From Mycobacteriales bacterium (GTDB taxonomy: Bacteria > Actinomycetota > Actinomycetes > JAFAQI01): a stretch of 58,150 nt of DNA. The stretch spans positions 1 to 58,150 of the forward strand of contig DATJSI010000043.1 in NCBI GenBank assembly GCA_035504215.1, given 5' to 3'. Of this stretch, positions 18,786 through 26,171 are shown piece after piece. The notes below the pieces were generated by a model that saw nothing but the letters and a program-made list of their open reading frames with translations, was not told the DNA's origin and ran no database searches. Within the stretch, counting starts at the first letter, position 1; each line of letters opens with the position of its first letter. The position numbers and the translations under genes are program-made.

Positions 18786-19771
18786 CCGCGCTGATCGAGG
18801 AAGACGCCGAGTCCGCGCCGTCCGCATCGACCACCGAGTCCCTGGTCGTCGCAACCGAAGGCCTGACCAAGCGGTTCCGATCCGGACAGGTCGCGGTGGA
18901 CCACATCGACCTGGCCGTGCCCAGAGGCGCGGTCTACGGCTTCCTCGGCCCGAACGGGTCGGGGAAGACGACGACCATCCGGATGCTGCTCGGCCTGATC
19001 CGCCCGACCGAGGGATCGGTGACGCTGGTCGGCGAGCCGATCCCGCGCGGTGCGCCGCGTGCGCTGCCGAAGGTCGGGGCTCTGGTCGAGGGCCCGGCCT
19101 TCCATCCGTACCTCACCGGTCGGGCGAACCTCGTCCGGCTCGACCGGATGGACGAGACGGCGGACCCGCGGACCCACGACGAGCGCATCGCCGATGCACT
19201 GGCTCGGGTTGGGCTCACCGCGGCGGCGGGCAAGAAGTTCCGGCAGTACTCGCTCGGCATGAAGCAGCGGCTCGGGATCGCCGCCGCGCTGTTGCAGCCG
19301 CGCGAGCTGCTGGTGCTCGACGAGCCGACCAACGGTCTCGACCCGCAGGGCACCCGCGAGGTGCGCAACCTGGTCCGCGAGCTGTCGTCGGACGGCCTCA
19401 CCGTGTTCGTGTCGAGCCACCTGCTCGCCGAGGTCGAGCAGGTCTGCACGCACGTCGGGATCATGAGCACCGGCAAGCTCGTCGTACAGGGCACTCTCAA
19501 TGACCTGCGCAGGAACGGCACAACGCAGGTCGTGGTCACGACACCCGCCGTTGAGCTGGCCGCCTCGACGATGGCTGCGCTCGGCCTCACCGATGTCGGC
19601 GCGGGCGCGCCGGAGGAGGTGCACGCGACGCTCGGCGAGGTGCTGCCGGAGGCGGTGACCGCCGCGCTGGTGCGCGCCGGCGTCCCCGTGCGGGGGATCG
19701 CCGTGACCCGACCCGCGCTGGAGGACCTGTTCGTGGAGCTCACGGGGGAGGGATTCGATGTCGTCCGCTGA
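18782..19771 (+). CDS. ABC transporter ATP-binding protein
   Basis: 329 residues: Walker A GPNGSGKTT near residue 58, Q-loop region VGALVEGPAF, the signature YSLGMKQRLGIAAAL (LSGGQ variant), Walker B LLVLDEPTNGLDP and the switch His in FVSSHLL. The C-terminal extension is typical of DrrA/CcmA-type exporters. It pairs with the permease encoded downstream (14-base overlap) and is coupled to the LolA-like gene upstream. The substrate is unknown; the divergent two-component system and LolA-like partner resemble envelope-stress or antibiotic-detoxification modules. Confidence 0.92.
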   Translation: MTALIEEDAESAPSASTTESLVVATEGLTKRFRSGQVAVDHIDLAVPRGAVYGFLGPNGSGKTTTIRMLLGLIRPTEGSVTLVGEPIPRGAPRALPKVGALVEGPAFHPYLTGRANLVRLDRMDETADPRTHDERIADALARVGLTAAAGKKFRQYSLGMKQRLGIAAALLQPRELLVLDEPTNGLDPQGTREVRNLVRELSSDGLTVFVSSHLLAEVEQVCTHVGIMSTGKLVVQGTLNDLRRNGTTQVVVTTPAVELAASTMAALGLTDVGAGAPEEVHATLGEVLPEAVTAALVRAGVPVRGIAVTRPALEDLFVELTGEGFDVVR

Positions 19772-20645
19772 AGCCGTCGGCCTCGGCGCCGGCCATGCGG
19801 TGGTCGCGCCGCGTCGCCATCGCGGCGCGCTCGGCCGGCAGCTGCGCTCCGAGCTCCGCCTGGTGTTCGGCCGTCGGCGCAACCAGATCCTGCTTGGCGC
19901 GCTCGGAGCGATCCCGCTCACCATCGGGATCGCGGTCAAGCTGGCTCCACCCGGCGGTTCGGGTGGCGGCGGCGGCCCGGAGTTCCTGAACCGCATCACC
20001 GGCAGCGGGCTGTTCCTCGTGCTGACCGCGCTGTTCCTGACGCTGAACCTGTTTCTACCGGTAGTGGTCGGGATCATTGCGGCCGACGGGATTGCCGGCG
20101 AGGCACAGAGCGGCACGCTGCGGTATCTGCTGACCATCCCGGTACGCCGCACCCGGTTGCTGTTCGTGAAGGCGTTCGGCCTCGCCGCGTACGCGTTGGC
20201 CGCAGTCGCGACGATCGCGCTGGTTGCCGCTGTTGCGGGCGTCGGGTTGTTCGGCACCGGTTCCTTCACGTTGCTCGGCGGCCAGACGGTGTCGGTCGGC
20301 GAGGGTTTGCTGCGCATCTTCGGCGTCGCGATCTACGTGTGGCTGTCGCTGTGGGGGCTGCTGGCCGTCGGGCTGCTGATCTCCGTGCTGACCGAGGTGC
20401 CGATTGCAGCGATGGCGGGCACGCTCGGCTTCGCCATCCTGTCCATCGTGCTCGACCAGATACCGCAGCTGCATGCGATCCATCCCGGCCTGATCGACAA
20501 CTACTGGCAGAGCTTCGGCACGCTGATCCGGGTCGGCCCCCACTTCGGGCAGCTCGGCCGCTACCTGCTGTTACAGGCGGTCTATGTCGCGGTCGCCGGC
20601 GGGCTGGCCTGGGCAAGGTTCAGCGACGCGGACGTGACCTCGTAG
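19758..20645 (+). CDS. ABC-2 type transporter permease
   Basis: 295 residues with about six transmembrane helices: about 45-62, 80-105, 135-160, 185-212, 215-240 and 270-288. The intracellular loop IAGEAQSGTLRYLLTIPVRRTRLLFVK region is the ABC2 membrane family hallmark. ATG 19758 lies inside the end of the ATPase gene, so the two are co-translated as an exporter. Its stop faces the convergent YunG gene 10 bases away. Confidence 0.88.
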   Translation: MSSAEAVGLGAGHAVVAPRRHRGALGRQLRSELRLVFGRRRNQILLGALGAIPLTIGIAVKLAPPGGSGGGGGPEFLNRITGSGLFLVLTALFLTLNLFLPVVVGIIAADGIAGEAQSGTLRYLLTIPVRRTRLLFVKAFGLAAYALAAVATIALVAAVAGVGLFGTGSFTLLGGQTVSVGEGLLRIFGVAIYVWLSLWGLLAVGLLISVLTEVPIAAMAGTLGFAILSIVLDQIPQLHAIHPGLIDNYWQSFGTLIRVGPHFGQLGRYLLLQAVYVAVAGGLAWARFSDADVTS

Positions 20646-20655
20646 CTCCTACCTC

Positions 20656-21159
20656 CTACCGGGTGAGATGCGCCAACACCCGGTCGCGCAGGAGGGTGTA
20701 CTGCTCCGCGCACCGAAGCGGCGGTCCGCCGGGCCGCGGCATGACGCGGCCGGGCTGAACCTGCTCGCCGTCGGTGAACTGCGACCGGGTCAGGTCGAGC
20801 TCGGAACCGTCCGGGAGCCGGTTCCAGAAGTGCACACCCTGCCGGGATCCGTCCGGTCGGAGGACCTCGGCGAGGATCAGGTCTCCGCCGCAGAGATCGT
20901 TGATCACGAGCGCGGTGACACCGCACTGCCCACGCGCCCGATTGGTCTCGCTCCAGAGCGGCAGGTCGACCGGGTCGCAGGTCTCGACCGACCAGCTCGC
21001 GCGGCAGGCGCCGGCTACCTGCTCGATCGTCCACGCGGCCATCGGCGCATCGTTGCAGACCATGACGACCTCGAGCGACGGCTGCCCGAGGTTGTTCCTC
21101 GAGCGGCAGTTGGACCGGCGCGGCTCGGTTTTGTGCACCCTGGGACGGGTATCTGTCAC
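20656..21159 (-). CDS. YunG family protein
   Basis: 167 residues. The family block is clear: RASWSVETCDPVDLPLWSE, then RARGQCGVTALVINDLCGGD, VHFWNRLPDGSELDLTRSQF and a Cys near the C-terminus. The function is unknown; the conserved Cys/His/Asp set suggests a papain-like or amidase fold, an inference only. GTG 21159 has GAGGAG seven bases upstream. Met33 and Met40 are alternative starts that would match shorter relatives. Confidence 0.75.
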   Translation of the reverse strand: MTDTRPRVHKTEPRRSNCRSRNNLGQPSLEVVMVCNDAPMAAWTIEQVAGACRASWSVETCDPVDLPLWSETNRARGQCGVTALVINDLCGGDLILAEVLRPDGSRQGVHFWNRLPDGSELDLTRSQFTDGEQVQPGRVMPRPGGPPLRCAEQYTLLRDRVLAHLTR

Positions 21160-21231
21160 GGAATTGCTCCTCGTTCGTCTTGAGCAGCATCTGGCTGATC
21201 GACGTTCGTGGTTCTCGAGGAGGCGTTCGGC

Positions 21232-21819
21232 ATGTCAAGTGTGGTCATCGCCATCATCGTCATCGTGGTCGTCGTCGCGGTCGCGCTCGCCGCCGTCTCG
21301 TTCGTCACGCGGCGCCGCGCTGAGAAGCTGCGTGGGCAGTTCGGGCCGGAGTACGACCGTGCCGTCTCAGATCACGACAGCCGCCGCAAGGCCGAGCGCG
21401 AGCTGCGTGAGCGTACTGAACGCCGGGAGCGGCTCGAGATCGTTCCGCTCACCCGTGAGGAGACCGAACGGTATCGGGCCGAATGGCGGCTCGTTCAGGA
21501 GCGCTTCGTCGATGTCCCGGCTGAGTCGCTCGCGATGACCAAGGCGTTGCTCTCCGCCGCGATGAGCGATCGCGGCTATCCGACTGCCGGTACTGACGAG
21601 CGGGCGTCGTTGTTGTCGGTCGACCACGCCGACGTCGTGCAGGAGTACCGCGAGGGCGCAGCGATCGAGCAGCGCTGGCGCGACACGGACAGCGCCGACA
21701 CGGAGGATCTGCGGCAGGCGATGCAGCACTATCGAGCCGTCTTCGGGCGCGTTGTCGGTGCCGGCGCGGACACCGAGGCCGGACAGACCGCGAGCCGATC
21801 GCGTTCCGGCCGGGCGTAG
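21232..21819 (+). CDS. conserved actinobacterial membrane-anchored protein
   Basis: 195 residues. One N-terminal transmembrane helix (about residues 3-24, valine/isoleucine-rich) is followed by a charged coil (RRKAERELRERTERRERLE) and a conserved helical region with YRAEWRLVQERFVDVPAES and MSDRGYP. I recognise the pattern from uncharacterised actinobacterial proteins but know no function. The start is set by GAGGAGG at 21217-21223, eight bases before ATG. The C-terminus is polar and low-complexity. Confidence 0.72.
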   Translation: MSSVVIAIIVIVVVVAVALAAVSFVTRRRAEKLRGQFGPEYDRAVSDHDSRRKAERELRERTERRERLEIVPLTREETERYRAEWRLVQERFVDVPAESLAMTKALLSAAMSDRGYPTAGTDERASLLSVDHADVVQEYREGAAIEQRWRDTDSADTEDLRQAMQHYRAVFGRVVGAGADTEAGQTASRSRSGRA

Positions 21820-21871
21820 CGGTCGGCTAAGTCTCGCGGCCACAACTCGGCCGAAACCAGGCGCGGCCCCG

Positions 21872-21901
21872 CTCTACTACTACAGTGTTGTAGTAGTAGA
21901 G
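21872..21901. repeat. 13-bp perfect inverted repeat, operator or hairpin
   Basis: CTCTACTACTACA is followed by the loop GTGT and the exact complement TGTAGTAGTAGAG. It is AT-rich compared with its surroundings. It lies 52 bases after the stop of the membrane-protein gene and about 170 bases before the glycosyltransferase gene, so it may be a terminator, or an operator for the downstream genes. Confidence 0.6.
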
Positions 21902-22070
21902 TTGAGGTGCTTACGTCGCGTACGACGCGTGCGAGATCGCGTCGCGTGTGAACACGTGACGAGGCGAACAACGGGACCGGATCCACCGTGCCGACGCCGG
22001 TGCGCTTACCCGATCTGAAGGGGCGTCGCGTGATCACTGCAGCGGGCGGTTTCGTTCGCGGCAGCGGTCG

Positions 22071-23249
22071 ATGCGGCACGCAGCCGATGTCGTCGTGAGC
22101 GGGTTCCCCAGAACAATGGTGGTGACCGGGCACTTCCCCCCGGCGCACGGAGGAGTGCAGCGCTTCACCGCGGAGATTCTCGCGCGACTCCCGTACGAGC
22201 GGATCGTCGTGATGGCGCCGAGGCAGCCGGGCAGCGCGGCGATCGACGCCCGGCTGCCGTTCCCGGTTCACCGCTACCCGGGCCACATCACGACCAACCC
22301 GCGGCTCTCGTCCCTAGTCCGCGAAGCCTTTCGCGCCCACGGCTGCGAGGCGGTGTGGTTCACCTCCGGCATGCCCCTCGCGGCAATGGCGCCGGCGTTG
22401 CGCCGCGGCGGTGCGCGCCGGATCGTGGTCTCGACGCACGGGCTCGAGGCTGGTTGGTCTTCGATCCCAGTGGTTCGCACCGCGCTGCGCCGGGTCTCGC
22501 GGGCCGTCGACGTCGTAACCGTCCTCGGCGACTACACCCGCGCCGCGATCGCACCCGCACTGCACGGCGCGGTACGGATGGTCCAGCTCACCGGCGCGGT
22601 CGATGCCGGACGGTTCCACCCGGACGTCGACCCTGCGCCGGTGATCGCCCGGCATCGGTTGCAGGACCGTCCCGTTGTCATCTCGGTGTCTCGCCTGGTA
22701 CGCCGCAAAGGACACGACGTCCTCCTCCGAGCCTGGCCCGGCGTCCTGCGCCGGCAACCGGACGCGGTCGCACTGCTCGTCGGCGACGGCTATCTGCGTC
22801 CGGCGCTCGAGCGAGAGGCTCGTCGCCTCGGCATCCATCGCAGTGTGCGCTTCGCCGGCTCGGTGCCCGACGACCGCCTTCCGGCGTACCTGAGCGCCGG
22901 CGACGTCCACGTGCTTCCTTGCCGCACACAGCTGCGCGGCATGTCGGTGGAAGGACTCGGTCTCACCACCCTCGAGGCGTCGGCCACCGGGCTGCCGGTG
23001 GTCGTCGGAGACTCCGGGGGCGCGAGGGACACCGTCCTTGACGGGGTGACCGGGGTCGTGACCAACTGCTCGGGACGGCATGCCTCGGCGCGGCTCGCAA
23101 CAGTGTTGGGCGATCTGCTCGCCGACCCCTCCACGCGGCAGGCGATGGGCGTGAAGGGACGGCTGTGGGCGAGCGAGGCCTGGTCCTGGCCGACGATGAG
23201 CGGCCGGCTCGCGGACGCGCTCTGCGGGTCGACTGAGTTGGGCCGATGA
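22071..23249 (+). CDS. GT4-family glycosyltransferase
   Basis: 392 residues with a GT-B fold. The N-terminal acceptor side has GHFPPAHGGVQRFTAEI. The C-terminal donor side has SVSRLVRRKGHDVLLRAW, LLVGDGYLRPALE and the EGLGLTTLEASATGLPVVVG block with the EX7E-like glutamates. It resembles PimB/PimC-type mannosyltransferases, so lipoglycan or exopolysaccharide glycosylation is plausible. ATG 22071 has a weak ribosome site; GTG 22095 is an alternative. It is coupled by ATGA to a membrane protein of the lipid flippase-like YbhN family. Confidence 0.82.
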   Translation: MRHAADVVVSGFPRTMVVTGHFPPAHGGVQRFTAEILARLPYERIVVMAPRQPGSAAIDARLPFPVHRYPGHITTNPRLSSLVREAFRAHGCEAVWFTSGMPLAAMAPALRRGGARRIVVSTHGLEAGWSSIPVVRTALRRVSRAVDVVTVLGDYTRAAIAPALHGAVRMVQLTGAVDAGRFHPDVDPAPVIARHRLQDRPVVISVSRLVRRKGHDVLLRAWPGVLRRQPDAVALLVGDGYLRPALEREARRLGIHRSVRFAGSVPDDRLPAYLSAGDVHVLPCRTQLRGMSVEGLGLTTLEASATGLPVVVGDSGGARDTVLDGVTGVVTNCSGRHASARLATVLGDLLADPSTRQAMGVKGRLWASEAWSWPTMSGRLADALCGSTELGR

Positions 23250-24334
23250 CCGGGTCGCGCCGGCTGCTGAGCCCGCTCGCCCGCCGCGCGCTTCGGCGTT
23301 CGGCCGAGCTCGCCATCCTCGCGCTCGTGATCGAGTACGTGCTGCTGCCGCAGTTCATCGGGCAGCGCAGCCAGTTCCACCGGCTGCTCGCGCTCAACAG
23401 CCCGTGGTTGCTCGTGGCGGTCGCGGCGGAGCTGGCTTCGCTCGTGTCATTCGCACTGTGCAGCCGCGCGATGCTGCCGCGCCATGCGCGGCCGAGCTTC
23501 CCGCGCCTGGTCCGGATCGATCTGTCGACGGTCGCGCTGTCACACAGCTTGCCGGGCGGAAGCACAGCGGGAACCGGGCTCGGCCTGCGACTGCTGTCCG
23601 AGGCGGGAGTGCCGCTGCCCGATGCGGCCTTCGCAAAGCTTGCGCAAGGCTTCTCGTCCGCGGTCGTGCTTCAGGCGCTGCTGCTGACCGCTCTGGTCGC
23701 GACGTTGCCCACGCACGGCGGCTCCGAGCTCCTGGGCGCGGTGACGGTGGGCGGCGTGCTGCTGATCGTGCTGGTAGTGATGGCCGTCGTACTCGTGCGG
23801 TGGGGCCGGGACCGCCTCGCTGCTGTCGTCGCACGGGTCTGCCGCTGGACGCCGTTCCTGAGCGATCAGTTCGGACACCGCCTCGTGATGTCGACCGCCG
23901 CGTCCCTCGACGCGATCCTCGCGGACCGGCGACGGCTGGCATCGGCAGCGCTCTGGTCGACGGCCAACTGGATGATGGACGCGTTGGCGTTGTGGGCGTC
24001 GGTGCGAGCCTTCGGCCACTCGCTGTCCTACCTCAGCCTGATGGTGCCGTTCGGTGTGGCCAGCACGCTGGCGTGGATCCCGCTGACACCGAGTGGCCTC
24101 GGCTTCGTGGAGGGCGCACTCGTGCCGCTGCTGATCGCGTTCGGTACGCCGAAACCGGCCGCCGTCCTGGGCGTGGTCACGTGGCGCATCATCGCGTTCT
24201 GGCTACCGGTACCGCTCGGCGCCGCGGCGTACGGATCGCTGGCCGCCTTTCCCGGCCGAGGAGCTGTCCGGCGTACGCAGCGCGCGGCCGGCGCCGGTCG
24301 TCAACTGGTCGTCAGCCCACCAGCTTCTCGATGA
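23246..24334 (+). CDS. YbhN/UPF0104 (LPG synthase TM-region) membrane protein
   Basis: 362 residues with about eight transmembrane helices. The family motifs are LPGGSTAGTGLGLRLL near 105 and PLTPSGLGFVEGALVPLL near 285, where glycine- and proline-rich segments re-enter the membrane. Relatives include the MprF flippase domain and AglD-like proteins. Coupling to a GT4 enzyme suggests transfer or flipping of a glycolipid. The 3' end overlaps the convergent secreted-protein gene by 23 bases. Confidence 0.78.
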   Translation: MTGSRRLLSPLARRALRRSAELAILALVIEYVLLPQFIGQRSQFHRLLALNSPWLLVAVAAELASLVSFALCSRAMLPRHARPSFPRLVRIDLSTVALSHSLPGGSTAGTGLGLRLLSEAGVPLPDAAFAKLAQGFSSAVVLQALLLTALVATLPTHGGSELLGAVTVGGVLLIVLVVMAVVLVRWGRDRLAAVVARVCRWTPFLSDQFGHRLVMSTAASLDAILADRRRLASAALWSTANWMMDALALWASVRAFGHSLSYLSLMVPFGVASTLAWIPLTPSGLGFVEGALVPLLIAFGTPKPAAVLGVVTWRIIAFWLPVPLGAAAYGSLAAFPGRGAVRRTQRAAGAGRQLVVSPPASR

Positions 24335-25433
24335 GCGCATGTCCCGTGGCGCCCGGCTGGTTGCCCACGGCGAAACAGTGCTTCGACGACGCGCACGAGC
24401 CCCCCACGAAGCCGCTCGGGTGGTTGCCGGGATTCACGCTGCGGGCGACATGCCAGGAATGACCGTTCCACTTCGCTGCAATCGTGGACCGGTCCTTCGA
24501 GGTGGGGTGTGCTCCGGCGAAGGAGAAGGCACCACCTTGACCATTGGCCCAGCAGTCCTTGCTCGAGACGCAGCTCACTGCGAGCAGGGTGTTGTAGGGG
24601 AAGGCCAGATGAGTCGGGTTCGGTGAGATCACGGTCGTGAACCGGCCCTTGCGATAGACCTCGGTGAGGGTCTTGTACGCCTTGCTGCTGTCCTGTTCCC
24701 CTACCGCGATGCACTCCTTCGAGGTTGGGCAGGACACGGACCACATGTCCGCGGTGTAGCCCTTCGCCGTGTGCCCGGCCTTGACCCGGGTGAACTTCTT
24801 GCCCGTTGAGCGCTCGAGCAGTGCGCCCTTGGTACCACCGCCGACGGCCATGCACATGCTGCCGTGGCAGCTCACGCCGTTCAGATAGTCGAGCTTGCCG
24901 ACGGTCACGGTCGACACGATCGTGAACTGTTTGCCGGTCCAGTGCTCCGCCAGGGTCGCGTTTCCGTCGATGGCGCCGACCGCCCAACAGTCCTTGGCCG
25001 AGGGACAGCTCACCGCCTTGAGTGCCGCGGTCGACTGCGGGTTCGCGGCGGTGACCTCTGTCCAGGACGTCCCGTTCCACTTCTCTGCCAGCGGACCGCC
25101 CGTGACGATGCCCACCACCATGCAGAACTTCTTGCTCACACAGGAGACGCCGTCGAGATAGGCACCAGCGGGAAAGGCCGGTGTCGTTGTTGTCCAGTGA
25201 TGTCCGTTCCAGCGCGCGACGTCGGCCGCGCCGCCCGAGTTGGCGCCGACCGCCATGCAGTTCGTGGGGGAGGCGCAGCTGACGGCGTTGAGCCGGCCGG
25301 TCGCGCCTGCCTTGACCACGACCCAGTGCGGCGATGCAGCGAAGGCGGCGGGCATCGATCCCAACGTCGAGCCCAGCAGCCCCATCGCAAGCACCAGAAC
25401 GAGCTTCGAGCTCCTCGTGATTCGCCGAGTCAT
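24312..25433 (-). CDS. secreted beta-propeller-like protein with Cys-containing repeats
   Basis: 373 residues with a Sec signal peptide (basic start, hydrophobic core, AFAASP cleavage region near residue 33). It consists of about seven repeats of roughly 45 residues with the pattern L..VSC.S...C.AVG....LAE.WNG..W; each has two cysteines that may form a disulphide. Such repeats form propellers on the cell surface. The function is unknown. It belongs to a local group of secreted propeller proteins of different repeat types. Confidence 0.72.
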   Translation of the reverse strand: MTRRITRSSKLVLVLAMGLLGSTLGSMPAAFAASPHWVVVKAGATGRLNAVSCASPTNCMAVGANSGGAADVARWNGHHWTTTTPAFPAGAYLDGVSCVSKKFCMVVGIVTGGPLAEKWNGTSWTEVTAANPQSTAALKAVSCPSAKDCWAVGAIDGNATLAEHWTGKQFTIVSTVTVGKLDYLNGVSCHGSMCMAVGGGTKGALLERSTGKKFTRVKAGHTAKGYTADMWSVSCPTSKECIAVGEQDSSKAYKTLTEVYRKGRFTTVISPNPTHLAFPYNTLLAVSCVSSKDCWANGQGGAFSFAGAHPTSKDRSTIAAKWNGHSWHVARSVNPGNHPSGFVGGSCASSKHCFAVGNQPGATGHALIEKLVG

Positions 25434-25539
25434 GAACCCCGCCCTCTTTACTCACACCCCCGTCGGCGTTCGCAACCCTAGGCCCCGGCGTACGATTCGT
25501 CAGCCTTTCCTGCGACCTCCGGTGGCCGGTGAGCGCGCG

Positions 25540-25757
25540 TCAGCCGTCGTGGTCGGGGTGTTGCGGGCTGATCAGAATCGGTCGCGGCGTGTGCGCCGCC
25601 AGGGTGTGCGAGACGCTGCCCAACAGTGCACTGCGGACGGCGCCTCGCCCGCGTTGGCTGCACACGATCAAGCGCGCCGACAACTCATCGCCGCCCTCGA
25701 CCCGTCAGATCCGTCGAAGCAGAACAGCACAGGCCCGGTGCGGGCACCCTCGGTCAT
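25540..25757 (-). pseudogene. universal stress protein remnant (internal deletion and frameshift)
   Basis: From ATG 25757, with GAGG upstream, the frame reads as a UspA N-terminus (GPVLFCFDGSDGSRAA). It hits a stop within about 33 codons. A shifted frame then reads as a UspA C-terminus (DELSARLIVCSQRGRG, SALLGSVSHTLAAHTPRPIL) to the stop at 25540. The 218-base span is not a multiple of three. About 80 internal residues of a normal 140-150-residue protein are missing. It lies 32 bases after the DksA-type gene and was probably once in the same operon. Confidence 0.72.
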
Positions 25758-25789
25758 GGCAGTGGTCCTCAATCTGTTGTTTGACGGAC

Positions 25790-26167
25790 TCAGTGCCGGC
25801 GGCCTCGGCGAGCCGGTCGCGCGTCGTTGCGCGAGTTGCTCTGGCAGCTGACGCAGCGCACGGCGGTGGGGAGAGCATCGAGGCGGGCCTCGCCGATCGG
25901 GCCACCGCAGTCGTCGCAGCGCCCGTAGCTGCCGTCCGCGACCTTGGCGAGCGCTCGGAGCACGACGTCGAGCTGCTGGTCGAGCTGCTCGGCCGTCATC
26001 GCGCGCTCTTCCTGCTCGGTCGCGATCGCGGTGAAGTCGCCCGCCCGCTTGCCGAACCCGATCGCGGCCATGCCTTCTTCGCGCGGCGCGTTGAGCCGCG
26101 CAATCTGAGCGACCAGCTCGTCACGGCGACGCGTCAGCTCTGCGTCGACCTCAGAAGTTCGACGCAA
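25790..26167 (-). CDS. TraR/DksA C4-type zinc finger protein
   Basis: 125 residues. An N-terminal helical hairpin is followed by the zinc finger GSYGRCDDCGGPIGEARLDA...CVSC with four Cys ligands near residues 88-110. DksA-type proteins bind the RNA polymerase secondary channel, but short actinobacterial members lack clear functional assignment. The start is uncertain: TTG 26167 is 4 bases after the NHL gene stop and would make the pair an operon; Met33 is an alternative. Confidence 0.78.
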   Translation of the reverse strand: MRRTSEVDAELTRRRDELVAQIARLNAPREEGMAAIGFGKRAGDFTAIATEQEERAMTAEQLDQQLDVVLRALAKVADGSYGRCDDCGGPIGEARLDALPTAVRCVSCQSNSRNDARPARRGRRH

Positions 26168-26171
26168 GCCA

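Noticed and set aside
18494-20317. Long minus-strand frame opposite the ABC transporter genes
   Set aside because: Antisense of well-supported ABC genes; its product is low-complexity Arg/Ser/Pro.
21872-21901. Assignment as a BlaI/CopY operator
   Set aside because: Half-sites are similar, but the spacer is 4 bases instead of 2 and no BlaI-type gene is nearby; kept only as an unassigned dyad.
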